The notes under the pieces were generated by a model. The model was given only the letters and a program-made list of their open reading frames with translations. It was not told the DNA's origin and searched no databases. From DATAXI01 sp036266845 (GTDB lineage: Bacteria; Verrucomicrobiota; Verrucomicrobiia; Chthoniobacterales; Chthoniobacteraceae), in contig DATAXI010000263.1 of NCBI GenBank assembly GCA_036266845.1, forward strand, positions 1 through 15,994: DNA of 15,994 nucleotides, given 5' to 3'. The position numbers and the translations under genes were made by a program. Below, piece after piece: positions 7,839-14,770 of the stretch (position 1 is the first letter of the stretch; each line of letters starts with the position of its first letter).

Positions 7839-9929
7839 ATGGTCCTGACCCTTTCCCGCCACCAGCTCGTTTCCCTGCTTGCCGGTTCATTCCTCGCCCT
7901 TTCGCCCGCCGTTCACGCCGCGAAAAACCCGCTGAGTCCGGTCCCGGTGACCATGGCGGACGGACATTCTCCCGGCATCAAGGCCGAGACATGCACGGAA
8001 GGCGGGGAGGATTTTGGCTCGATTCACGATGGCGATTTCGTTTTCTTCAAGGGATATGACTTCGATAGCGGAGTGGCTGGATTTCAGGCCCGGCTCGCTT
8101 CTTCCCGGGCATCCACAATCGAAATCCACCTCGACTCGGCCGGCGGACCGCTGATCGGCAAACTGCCGGTGCCAAATACCGGGGGCTGGCAGAATTGGGA
8201 GAATGTTTCATGCACGGTCGATAACACCCAGGCCGGCGTGCGCGATGTTTACCTCGTGTTCCGCGGGGCTCCGCGCGTTGCGCTGGTAAATCTTGAGTCC
8301 ATTGTTTTCCTGAAAACCATCGTCACCACAGGGATAACGCCGCCTGACCTGAGCGGGCGGCTGGACCGGGCTGACGACGGCGAGCCGCAAGCCACGCACG
8401 CCTGGGGCATGCCGGAGAATGGTTTTACCGATGATTTTCGCGACGGCCTCGCGCACTGGACCGCCGCAGGTTTCAAGTCGGGCGCAGCCGCATTGGATGG
8501 CTCATCGGGTATCCTGGCCGACGGAGGCGCCAACGCCTTTGCCTATACGCCGAATGTTTACATCAACAAAACGGACACCGGCGGCGAGTGGCGCACGATG
8601 GCGGAAGCCTCGCTCTCAGCGGATGTCATCGCCAGCGGCTCCGATTCCCGTCCCGGCCTCGGCTTCACTTCGACCGATGGGCGCCGGTCCATTTACGTGA
8701 CGCTGGACCCGCAGGGGGGCTGCCTGGAAGCGTGGCGCAAGCTGGGCGACGGCCCCGCCCTTCTCATCCGCCGCCACCCGAAGCTGCCCACCGATCGCCT
8801 GCCACAGACTGATCTCCCCGGTCCATGGACCGTGACCGCCGGCCAGAAATACCGCATGAAACTGGACTGGTCGCCTTACTCCAATGCGCTCCTCGTATTT
8901 CTCTACGATTCAAAGGGCGCCACGGTTACGAGCTTTCGCACCGTGATCGATCTGCCTGCCGCGCGCCGTCCGCTGCTTGTGAACTCCGGCGGCCCGTCGG
9001 CCTTTGGCAACGTGAAGTTCGATCCGAAGCTCGACTCGTGGGAGTTCCATTGGGAATGGAAAAAGGAGCCGGTCCTCACCCCGGATGTCTGCAATCCCGC
9101 CGTATGGCGCGGCCCGGATGGGCGATTTTACATGATGTGGCGGAAGTTTGGCGCGGATACCTACCACGGCATCGCCTCCTCCGCGGATGGCGTCCACTGG
9201 GATCGCGTGACGGACCAGGCCATCAAATGCACCGGGGATATGAATGTGGTCGTCGATCCCTTTGGCGACGGGAAATGGTATGTCACGCCCGGCGGTGACA
9301 ATGCGCCGTGGTGGACGTGCGACGGCGCCGACCAGTTCCGCCACTGGACCCAAAGTCCCCTGAAGCTCGGTTCCATCTATGGCAACTGCCGCATCCAGGA
9401 GATCATCGATACCAAACGTTATCCGCAACTCGCCCCCATTTCCCTCGGGGGCGCAAACTTCCGATTCATCGCCTACACGGAAGATTGGGGCCGGATGCCG
9501 ACGCCGCATACCGTGGTGCTGCTCTCCAATAACCTGACAAGCTGGGTCCTGGCGAATCCCGATCCGGTTATCCCGCCGAGCGAGCTTTTCTGGGGTGAAA
9601 AAGGGAATGCGATTGGCTCCGCTTATCCCCTGCCCGATGGCAACATTCTCATCGCCTCCTGCTCCTGCACCCACGAGGGGTACACCGGCGCGCCGGAGCC
9701 CAGCAACGTTTCCGCAATCGCGGACGGGCGCAGGCCGTGGAAAATCCAGCGGCTGGGCACGCTCCCGGATGCGCCGGTATCCCGGGAGAATGTCTGGTAC
9801 GAGGGACCGAACTTCGGCACCGCGTTTATCTACGATCCCAAGAGCGATACGCTCTTCTTCTACGGCGGATTTCACGATTACAACATTGGGATGATGCGGA
9901 TTCGTCATTTCCTGGGCAAAGGAAAATGA
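7839..9929 (+). CDS. Secreted CBM6-like protein with C-terminal GH43/GH32-like beta-propeller
   Basis: From the ATG at 7839 the product is 696 aa with a signal peptide MVLTLSRHQLVSLLAGSFLA and cleavage near AVHA-A at residue 27. An in-frame ATG at 7737 would add 34 residues with no signal-peptide character. Residues 40-159 match a CBM6 module: DFVFFKGYDF, IEIHLDSAGGPLIGKL, TGGWQNWENVSC, and DVYLVFRG. Residues 194-394 look like a second concanavalin-A/LamG-like sandwich. Residues 406-692 have the rhythm of a five-bladed propeller glycosidase: NPAVWRGPDGRFYMMW, SSADGVHWDRV, FRFIAYTEDWG, and WYEGPNFGTAFIY. The aspartate of the usual D-P at the start of the first blade is Asn419 here, so either the acid is elsewhere or this is a divergent family. 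It may bind and trim the side chains of the target glycan. The exact GH family is not assigned. Confidence 0.85.
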   Translation: MVLTLSRHQLVSLLAGSFLALSPAVHAAKNPLSPVPVTMADGHSPGIKAETCTEGGEDFGSIHDGDFVFFKGYDFDSGVAGFQARLASSRASTIEIHLDSAGGPLIGKLPVPNTGGWQNWENVSCTVDNTQAGVRDVYLVFRGAPRVALVNLESIVFLKTIVTTGITPPDLSGRLDRADDGEPQATHAWGMPENGFTDDFRDGLAHWTAAGFKSGAAALDGSSGILADGGANAFAYTPNVYINKTDTGGEWRTMAEASLSADVIASGSDSRPGLGFTSTDGRRSIYVTLDPQGGCLEAWRKLGDGPALLIRRHPKLPTDRLPQTDLPGPWTVTAGQKYRMKLDWSPYSNALLVFLYDSKGATVTSFRTVIDLPAARRPLLVNSGGPSAFGNVKFDPKLDSWEFHWEWKKEPVLTPDVCNPAVWRGPDGRFYMMWRKFGADTYHGIASSADGVHWDRVTDQAIKCTGDMNVVVDPFGDGKWYVTPGGDNAPWWTCDGADQFRHWTQSPLKLGSIYGNCRIQEIIDTKRYPQLAPISLGGANFRFIAYTEDWGRMPTPHTVVLLSNNLTSWVLANPDPVIPPSELFWGEKGNAIGSAYPLPDGNILIASCSCTHEGYTGAPEPSNVSAIADGRRPWKIQRLGTLPDAPVSRENVWYEGPNFGTAFIYDPKSDTLFFYGGFHDYNIGMMRIRHFLGKGK
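7956..8315 (+). other. CBM6-like carbohydrate-binding module
   Basis: This is the N-terminal module of the CBM6-propeller protein (residues 40-159 from the 7839 start). The TGGWQNW segment, the strand order and the closing VYLVFRG / VNLESIVFL strands follow the family 6 pattern. CBM6 modules bind xylans, beta-glucans or agarose-like polymers, so this suggests a polymeric substrate without naming it. Confidence 0.65.
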
Positions 9930-10194
9930 GGCTCCGCATGGGGAAACCCCGGGCCGGAAGTGAACCGATATCTTCCGACTCTCCGTATCTTCATTGCATC
10001 TGACTGTCTCTCCAGCCGGTCCTCGACCGGGTAACTGATCCTCTGCCGGGAGCGCGATCTGCCAACTCGCACAGTCCCGGCATCCCCTGCCGAAGCGATG
10101 GAGGGAATGGAATCACAAAGAGCAAGAATACGCCGTCAGGCCGCGGGCAAGATGCCGGATGGCGCCGGGATGGAAGCTCTCGCTCCCATGGCAA

Positions 10195-10213
10195 CGGCGA
10201 TCACACATCGCCG
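10195..10213. terminator. Perfect 7-bp stem-loop downstream of the PEP-CTERM gene
   Basis: CGGCGAT at 10195-10201 pairs perfectly with ATCGCCG at 10207-10213 around a CACAC loop. It lies about 70 bp past the stop of the PEP-CTERM gene and about 265 bp past the stop of the CBM6-propeller gene. With no T-run on either strand it could equally be an RNA-stabilising or incidental hairpin. Confidence 0.25.
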
Positions 10214-10263
10214 CTGGGTGGAAAATTGCCCTATCGATTGAAACCCCTAAAGACTGCGGGCGG

Positions 10264-10278
10264 CCCGGACCGGCCGGG
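10264..10278 (-). terminator. GC-rich hairpin six bases after the PEP-CTERM stop codon
   Basis: CCCGG-N5-CCGGG starts almost directly after the stop codon of the PEP-CTERM gene on the minus strand. The stem is only 5 bp and no T-tract follows, so it is a weak terminator candidate. Confidence 0.22.
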
Positions 10279-10283
10279 AACGT

Positions 10284-13200
10284 TTACGCCCGGCTGCGGC
10301 GGCGGAGCCGTTGCGCGCCCAGAAGCATCCCGAGGCCGATCGCCAGCGAGGCCCAGGTTCCCGGCTCCGGCACAGCATACGCGTAGAGTTCGTCGCTCGT
10401 GCTTCCGTAATCGACCTCGAAATATTCGCCGTAGCCATTGTTGCTCACCAGGAAAGGCGTATTCCCGACCAAGGGGGTCCCGTTGTAGCTGAAGAGGCCG
10501 TTATTGGTGAGATCGCCGCTGCCCCCGGTCAGGATCGCGTACAACGTGCCGTCCACAGGTTGCGCGGTGAGGTTGATCGTCAGGTTGATCGTATCCCCCG
10601 AGTTGGCGCCGAGATTGACCACGCCGTTGGCCACCAGGGCATCGCTCGTGGTCGCGCCGAGGTTGAGGACAAAGTTCGAATTATTTTCCAGTGTCAGCGC
10701 GCTGCCTGAGCCGCTGTTATTGACCGTCAACGTCCCGATGTTCGTAACGCCATCGTGCGGCTGAATGGTCCCATACACATTGACCAGGGTCTTTCCGGCA
10801 TTGATTGTGCCGTTGCCCATCACCGTCTGAGTGCCTGACAGGTTGTAGGCGCCGACATTCGCTCCGGAAATATCCAGCGTGCCCGCGCTCTGCACATCGA
10901 TATTGGTGCTGGAGGTGATGGCAGCCGCCACCGTTGCGGAAAGGCTGCCCGCCACGATGACCGTGGAGCCGGTGTAACTGTTGGTGGCGCCCAGCGTCAG
11001 GCTGCCGGCGCCGGTCTTGGCAAGGCCGCCAGAGCCGGAGAGCGTGCCGGTAACGCTGATATTTTCAGGACTGGTACCCGCGAGATTGGAAGCCTGGAAG
11101 GTAACATTTCCACCATTGCCGGTCAGCGTCGCGTTCATCGGAAGATTCCATCCCGTACTGCCGAGCAGGGTGCCACCACCGAGGTTGAGCTGAGTATTGC
11201 TGGCTGTGGGGCCCGAGGTGACACTATACGATCCCGTGTGGAAACCGCCGTTTGAAGTAAAGTCCACGGTTCCTCCCGTGAGATTGAAGATGGCGTTATT
11301 GGTGCCGGAGGAGGCGCTGCTGTTACCGAAGATGATGCCGTTGGCCTCAAGGGTGCCGCCGCTCATGTTCACGGTGCCACTCGACCCATTCGTACTATTG
11401 GCTTCGTTGACATAGAGGTAATGTCCGTTGGCGATCGACGTGGTGCCGCTGAGCATGTTCAGCACGCCGGTTCCCCCGTTGGATACCACGAGGTCGCCGC
11501 TTGTCGTGGTCAGGTTTCCGGAGAGGTTTGCCGTGCCGACCGCGGTGCTCTGATTGGTTGCAATCGTCAAGCCCGGGTTGGAGGCGACGGTAATCGAGCC
11601 GCCCGCATTCAGATTCAAGACGCCGGTGCCCTTGTAAGTTATGGAGATACCACCGGTATCGTTCAGCGTTCCCGAGACATTCATCACGCCGTAATCGCCA
11701 GCAGTCTGCGCGAGTGTAATCCCGGATATTGAAGTATCGTTCTCGTTGAATACACCATTGATATTGGCGGTGCCGGTGGAAGTGGCGGCGTAGGCGAGGA
11801 CGAACGCCGCCGAGGCGGAGAGGGTGCCGGTGGTCGCAACATTGAGCGTGCCCAGGCCGTTGTTACCGACCGTGACGGAGGTAAAGGCGGAAGAACCGGA
11901 AATCAGCAGCGTGCCATTGTCCGTCGTGTTATTGCCAATCGTCAAAGAACCGGTGCTGGAGGTGCCGGTCATGACCAGCGTGCCCAGAGATACAATCGTC
12001 GCTCCGGTGTAACTGAGGTTACCGGAAAGCGTTTGGGTATTGGCGCCGATCTTGGTGAGACCCATTGACCCGTTCAGGTTGCCGGAGTATGTCGGGTTCA
12101 GCGTGTTCGGATTGGTAATACTGCCATTGGAGACATTGCTGTTGCCGATGCTGAGATTCTGGTTGGAGCCAAGGGTGCCGCTGCCCGCGAGGCCGCCGAG
12201 GATGCTTGCCTGGGCAAATGTGGCGGTGCCGGAGGTTGCGTTCAGGTTGAGTACGCTGTTCTGCAAGGCGTACACGCCATTATCCTCCAGGGTGCCAGTG
12301 GTAACTGTCGTGTCGCCGTAATAGGTGTTTGAGCCCGACAAGATCAACGCCGAGTAAGTGCCGCTCTCGTAAATCCCGGTCACGTTGGACCCAATCTGAG
12401 CGCTGATCGTATTATTTGTGGCGCCGGTGCCGCCAACAGTACCGGTGCCCGAATTGGTAATCGTACCCGCGTTATTGATGGCCCCGGTGCTCAAGGTGAT
12501 AGCGATGCCGTGTGTATTGCCGACTGTGTTTTGCTGCAGGACAATATTGCCACTGCCCGTTATCCCGCCAGTGACTGTCATACTGCTGCCCCCGGTATTG
12601 CTATCGATGAAATTGAGGGTAATCCCGCTGTTGAGCGTGATGGCGCCCGAGATTGTCGGATTCCACGAAGTAACCTCAATCACGCGGTTGCCGGTGCCAA
12701 CGACATTGATCGGGCTGCTCTGGTTAAAGCTGGTGTTGTTGTTCCAATCCAGAGTCGCCGAAGCCCCGGTATTGGCCGTATCACCTAACGTGATGGTGCC
12801 AATATCGATGGAACTGCTGGCCGAGATGGCATCGCCGCTAACATTCACAATGCCGTTCTTGATCGTGAGGCCGCCGGTAAATGAATTCGAACCGCTGAGC
12901 GTAAGTTGGGAGGTGGCGCTGTTTTCCACGATTCCCGTCACATTGGCGCCAATGGGGCCGCTAATGGTGGTATTGGCATTCGCATCGCCGCCAGTGCCGC
13001 TGTTGGTAATGGAACCGACCATATTCACCGTGCCGCTCACCAAGGTGTCGGAGCCGGCGGTGCCGGTAGGGGTATTGTCCTGAATGACCAGGTTGCCCGT
13101 GCCGGTAATGAGCGCGCTCACGGTGATCGTGCTGCCGCCGGTATTGTTCGGCACGAGGTTCAGATTGGCACTGTTGAGCGTAACAGTCCCGCTGTAAGTG

Positions 13201-14483
13201 GGATTGAAGCCGGTGACGGAAATCGTATTCGTCCCACTGCCAAACACGTTAACGGGCCCTGTGTACACCGGGGTGCCCCCGGTGGTATTGATGGTGGCAT
13301 TCGCGGTGCTGCCGCTCACGCCCAAAATGATACCGGTGGCGGCGCCAAGCGCATAGGTGTTACCAATGTTTACGGCGCCGGCGTCAATAGTCAGGGGGCC
13401 CGTAAAAGTATTGCTGCCGGATAGCGTGAGAGCGGAGCCGCTGGGGGAGTTCTCCGTGATGCCGGAAATATTCGATCCGATATTGCCTGAGATAATCACC
13501 CCGACCGTGCTGGTTCCAAGATTTGAGATAGTGCCGACGGCGCCGATGCTGCCGCTTTCGGTGATGCCATTTCCGCCGTTGGTATTGCCCAGGAAGATGA
13601 TATTGCCCGTACCGGTCACGCCGCCGCTCAAGGTTAACGAGCCGTTATAGTTCGGGTCCACGATATTGACGGAATTGCCTCCGTTCAATGTTACCAATCC
13701 ACCCAATGTTGGATAGAAGCCGAGATTTTCAATGGTATTGGTGCCGGTGCCAACAATATTAACCGGGTTTGGTACCGTGCCAATGCCCGGGCCGCTGCTG
13801 CCGTTGTAAGCGATGCCCAAAGCTACGTTGGTAACCGGGCCGCTTGCATTACCCAGCGTGATCGTCCCCGTGCCGGCGGCGTTGTCATTGGTTAACTCCA
13901 GCGTCCCGGCGCTCACGGTCATGCTGTTAAAGCTATTGGAACCGCCGAGCGTCAGGGCGCCCCCGCCGCTCTCCACGACATCGTAACTGCCGGAAATATT
14001 GGAATTGATCGTCGCGGCGCCAGCCACGTCGAAACTGCCGCTGGCGCCGAGCACCATATTGAGCGGCGTCGCGGTGCCGCTATTGATGGTGAGCCCGCCC
14101 CCGGACGCCACATAGAGCAAATCCCCGGGCGACGCGCCGGCGGCCCCGTTCACGCCGCCGTCGAGGGTCAAGGTGCTGGTGGTGGAGGTGGTATTGCTGA
14201 TGGTCAGCGCCTCGTTGCCAACCGTATCGTCGAGCGTGCCAATGGCGATACTCGCCGCATTGATGGTAAACGCCGTTGGCGAATAGTTAACTCCGTTGAG
14301 GAATATAATGTCCTCCCCCGGCGCGGGAGCGGCAACGGGCGCATAGGAGTTGGCGCTGGTTAAGTCGGTAGAGCCTAAAACAACATACTCCTGGGTATTG
14401 GCGTGGAGGAGGTGGACAGGAACGAAGAGCAAAGCAACGAGGGGAAGGATAAAACGTTTTTTCATGGGCGCAGACCGTTTCAT
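10284..14483 (-). CDS. PEP-CTERM-anchored autotransporter-associated beta-strand repeat surface protein
   Basis: The product is 1399 aa (start at 14483; a second ATG at 14465 gives MKKRF and a shorter signal-peptide head, and is just as likely). The signal peptide ends near HA at residue 28. Nearly the whole protein is Gly/Thr/Ser/Asn-rich beta-helix-like sequence. Autotransporter-associated beta-strand motifs recur: LTLGGSNSFNSMTVSAGTL (177-195), LTLSGSNTFTGPLTIDAG (352-369), LTLSGSNSFTGGLTI (527-541), LILSGSNTYYGDTTV (713-727), and a canonical one at 1152-1181 (LAKTGAGSLTLG). I see no cysteine. There is no autotransporter barrel. Instead the C-terminus is a PEP-CTERM signal: VPEPGTW at 1371-1377, a hydrophobic segment, then RLRRRSRA. 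Family knowledge says exosortase recognises this; the exosortase would have to be encoded elsewhere. A role in adhesion or extracellular matrix is inference. Confidence 0.93.
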   Translation of the reverse strand: MKRSAPMKKRFILPLVALLFVPVHLLHANTQEYVVLGSTDLTSANSYAPVAAPAPGEDIIFLNGVNYSPTAFTINAASIAIGTLDDTVGNEALTISNTTSTTSTLTLDGGVNGAAGASPGDLLYVASGGGLTINSGTATPLNMVLGASGSFDVAGAATINSNISGSYDVVESGGGALTLGGSNSFNSMTVSAGTLELTNDNAAGTGTITLGNASGPVTNVALGIAYNGSSGPGIGTVPNPVNIVGTGTNTIENLGFYPTLGGLVTLNGGNSVNIVDPNYNGSLTLSGGVTGTGNIIFLGNTNGGNGITESGSIGAVGTISNLGTSTVGVIISGNIGSNISGITENSPSGSALTLSGSNTFTGPLTIDAGAVNIGNTYALGAATGIILGVSGSTANATINTTGGTPVYTGPVNVFGSGTNTISVTGFNPTYSGTVTLNSANLNLVPNNTGGSTITVSALITGTGNLVIQDNTPTGTAGSDTLVSGTVNMVGSITNSGTGGDANANTTISGPIGANVTGIVENSATSQLTLSGSNSFTGGLTIKNGIVNVSGDAISASSSIDIGTITLGDTANTGASATLDWNNNTSFNQSSPINVVGTGNRVIEVTSWNPTISGAITLNSGITLNFIDSNTGGSSMTVTGGITGSGNIVLQQNTVGNTHGIAITLSTGAINNAGTITNSGTGTVGGTGATNNTISAQIGSNVTGIYESGTYSALILSGSNTYYGDTTVTTGTLEDNGVYALQNSVLNLNATSGTATFAQASILGGLAGSGTLGSNQNLSIGNSNVSNGSITNPNTLNPTYSGNLNGSMGLTKIGANTQTLSGNLSYTGATIVSLGTLVMTGTSSTGSLTIGNNTTDNGTLLISGSSAFTSVTVGNNGLGTLNVATTGTLSASAAFVLAYAATSTGTANINGVFNENDTSISGITLAQTAGDYGVMNVSGTLNDTGGISITYKGTGVLNLNAGGSITVASNPGLTIATNQSTAVGTANLSGNLTTTSGDLVVSNGGTGVLNMLSGTTSIANGHYLYVNEANSTNGSSGTVNMSGGTLEANGIIFGNSSASSGTNNAIFNLTGGTVDFTSNGGFHTGSYSVTSGPTASNTQLNLGGGTLLGSTGWNLPMNATLTGNGGNVTFQASNLAGTSPENISVTGTLSGSGGLAKTGAGSLTLGATNSYTGSTVIVAGSLSATVAAAITSSTNIDVQSAGTLDISGANVGAYNLSGTQTVMGNGTINAGKTLVNVYGTIQPHDGVTNIGTLTVNNSGSGSALTLENNSNFVLNLGATTSDALVANGVVNLGANSGDTINLTINLTAQPVDGTLYAILTGGSGDLTNNGLFSYNGTPLVGNTPFLVSNNGYGEYFEVDYGSTSDELYAYAVPEPGTWASLAIGLGMLLGAQRLRRRSRA
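10287..10373 (-). other. PEP-CTERM sorting signal
   Basis: Residues 1371-1399 of the repeat protein have the three standard parts: a V-PEP-G-T-W motif, a hydrophobic stretch (ASLAIGLGMLLGA), and a basic tail RLRRRSRA. The signal implies processing by an exosortase and surface or matrix delivery. Confidence 0.93.
10941..11030 (-). repeat. Canonical autotransporter-associated beta-strand repeat unit
   Basis: Residues 1152-1181 fit the usual unit of this repeat family: G-L-x-K-x-G-x-G-x-L-T-L followed by NSYTGSTVI and a closing G-S-L. Residues 808-836 (LTKIGANTQTLSG, then LSYTGATIV) form a second close match. Others in the protein are more degenerate. Confidence 0.8.
12279..12713 (-). repeat. 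Long internal module 3 of the surface protein
   Basis: Residues 591-735 begin PINVVGTGNRVIEV, continue through SWNPTISGAITLNSG, ITGSGNIVLQ, IGSNVTGIYESG and end with LILSGSNTYYGDTTVTTG. The order of these blocks matches modules 1 and 2, about 181 residues after module 2. Confidence 0.75.
12834..13256 (-). repeat. Long internal module 2 of the surface protein
   Basis: Residues 410-550 begin PVNVFGSGTNTISV, continue through GFNPTYSGTVTLNS, ITGTGNLVIQ, IGANVTGIVENS and end with LTLSGSNSFTGGLTIKNG. The blocks are in the same order as in modules 1 and 3. Confidence 0.75.
13365..13766 (-). repeat. Long internal module 1 of the surface protein
   Basis: Residues 240-373 begin PVNIVGTGTNTIEN, continue through GFYPTLGGLVTLNGG, VTGTGNIIFL, IGSNISGITENS and end with LTLSGSNTFTGPLTIDAG. 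It begins 170 residues before module 2. The short beta-strand motif is only the last part of this longer unit. Confidence 0.75.
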
Positions 14484-14534
14484 GGGAGGTGATGGGGTGC
14501 CTGGGGGATTTATGGGGGACTACACTGTATATTT

Positions 14535-14550
14535 AAGCCTGAAAAAGCCT
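14535..14550. promoter_or_regulatory. Direct repeat AAGCCT with 10-bp period upstream of the PEP-CTERM gene
   Basis: AAGCCTGAAAAAGCCT contains two AAGCCT copies one helical turn apart, 52-67 bp upstream of the 14483 start. Direct repeats with this period are common for dimeric regulators that bind in tandem. It is short and could be chance. Confidence 0.18.
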
Positions 14551-14561
14551 TTCTCGACGGG

Positions 14562-14573
14562 ACCAAATTTGGC
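14562..14573. promoter_or_regulatory. ACCA-N4-TGGT-type inverted repeat in the PEP-CTERM/GH95 divergent gap
   Basis: The plus strand reads ACCAAATTTGGC, one mismatch from ACCA-N4-TGGT, with a perfect 10-bp palindrome CCAAATTTGG at its heart. It is 79 bp upstream of the PEP-CTERM start and about 200 bp upstream of the GH95 start. Its minus-strand form GCCA-AATT-TGGTCC matches the site at 7730-7743 at 12 of 14 positions. Confidence 0.4.
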
Positions 14574-14732
14574 ACGGGTCAACATTCGTGGTCAATCGGA
14601 AAATTTCTGTCCCTCCCGAAGAGGACAACGCCGAACCATCGCCCGACTCGCCGGATTGTCCAATGAAACGTGCGCGTTCAGGAATGGTGACGGGATCGAA
14701 TCCCTGAAGAATTTATCGAAACCATTGATGCG

Positions 14733-14750
14733 AAAACGTTTTTGTACAAT
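14733..14750 (+). promoter_or_regulatory. LacI-type operator candidate overlapping the GH95 promoter
   Basis: AAAACGTTTT at 14733-14742 is a perfect palindrome with the central CpG typical of LacI-family operators. A TACAAT -10-like hexamer follows at 14745-14750, 21 bp upstream of the GH95 ATG. The -35 region is poor. The same decamer occurs at 14451-14460, where it is part of the PEP-CTERM coding sequence (codons for Lys-Arg-Phe), so that copy may be incidental. Confidence 0.4.
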
Positions 14751-14770
14751 CGAACCCTTCTTTCCCCGTT

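Larger units (their letters stand above)
9930..10283. other. 354-bp non-coding gap between convergent genes, with three short hairpins
   Basis: I see no convincing gene here. The gap separates the end of the CBM6-propeller gene from the end of the PEP-CTERM gene. Perfect hairpins are CCGGTC-CTC-GACCGG at 10016-10030, CGGCGAT-CACAC-ATCGCCG at 10195-10213, and CCCGG-N5-CCGGG at 10264-10278. A small GGGG-AAA-CCCC occurs at 9940-9950. None has a T-tract, so intrinsic termination is uncertain. Small reading frames here have no start context or recognisable product. Confidence 0.5.

Noticed and set aside
8910..9908. 332-codon open frame antisense to the CBM6-propeller gene
   Set aside because: The sequence is low-complexity in Arg/Gly/Ile with no domain, and the opposite strand encodes clear propeller blades.
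12418..13424. Several Val/Pro-rich or Gly/Ala-rich frames antisense to the PEP-CTERM gene
   Set aside because: They result from the repetitive GTN/ACN codon pattern of the beta-strand repeats and have no independent features.
10284..14483. Recurrent short DNA words that at first look like a CRISPR or tandem-repeat array
   Set aside because: They follow the reading frame of degenerate protein repeats, with no constant-length direct repeats and spacers.
14570..14584. TGGCAC half of a possible sigma-54 promoter, considered because PEP-CTERM genes can be sigma-54 controlled
   Set aside because: The -12 part (TTGC) is missing at the required spacing, and the half-site points towards GH95, not towards the PEP-CTERM gene.
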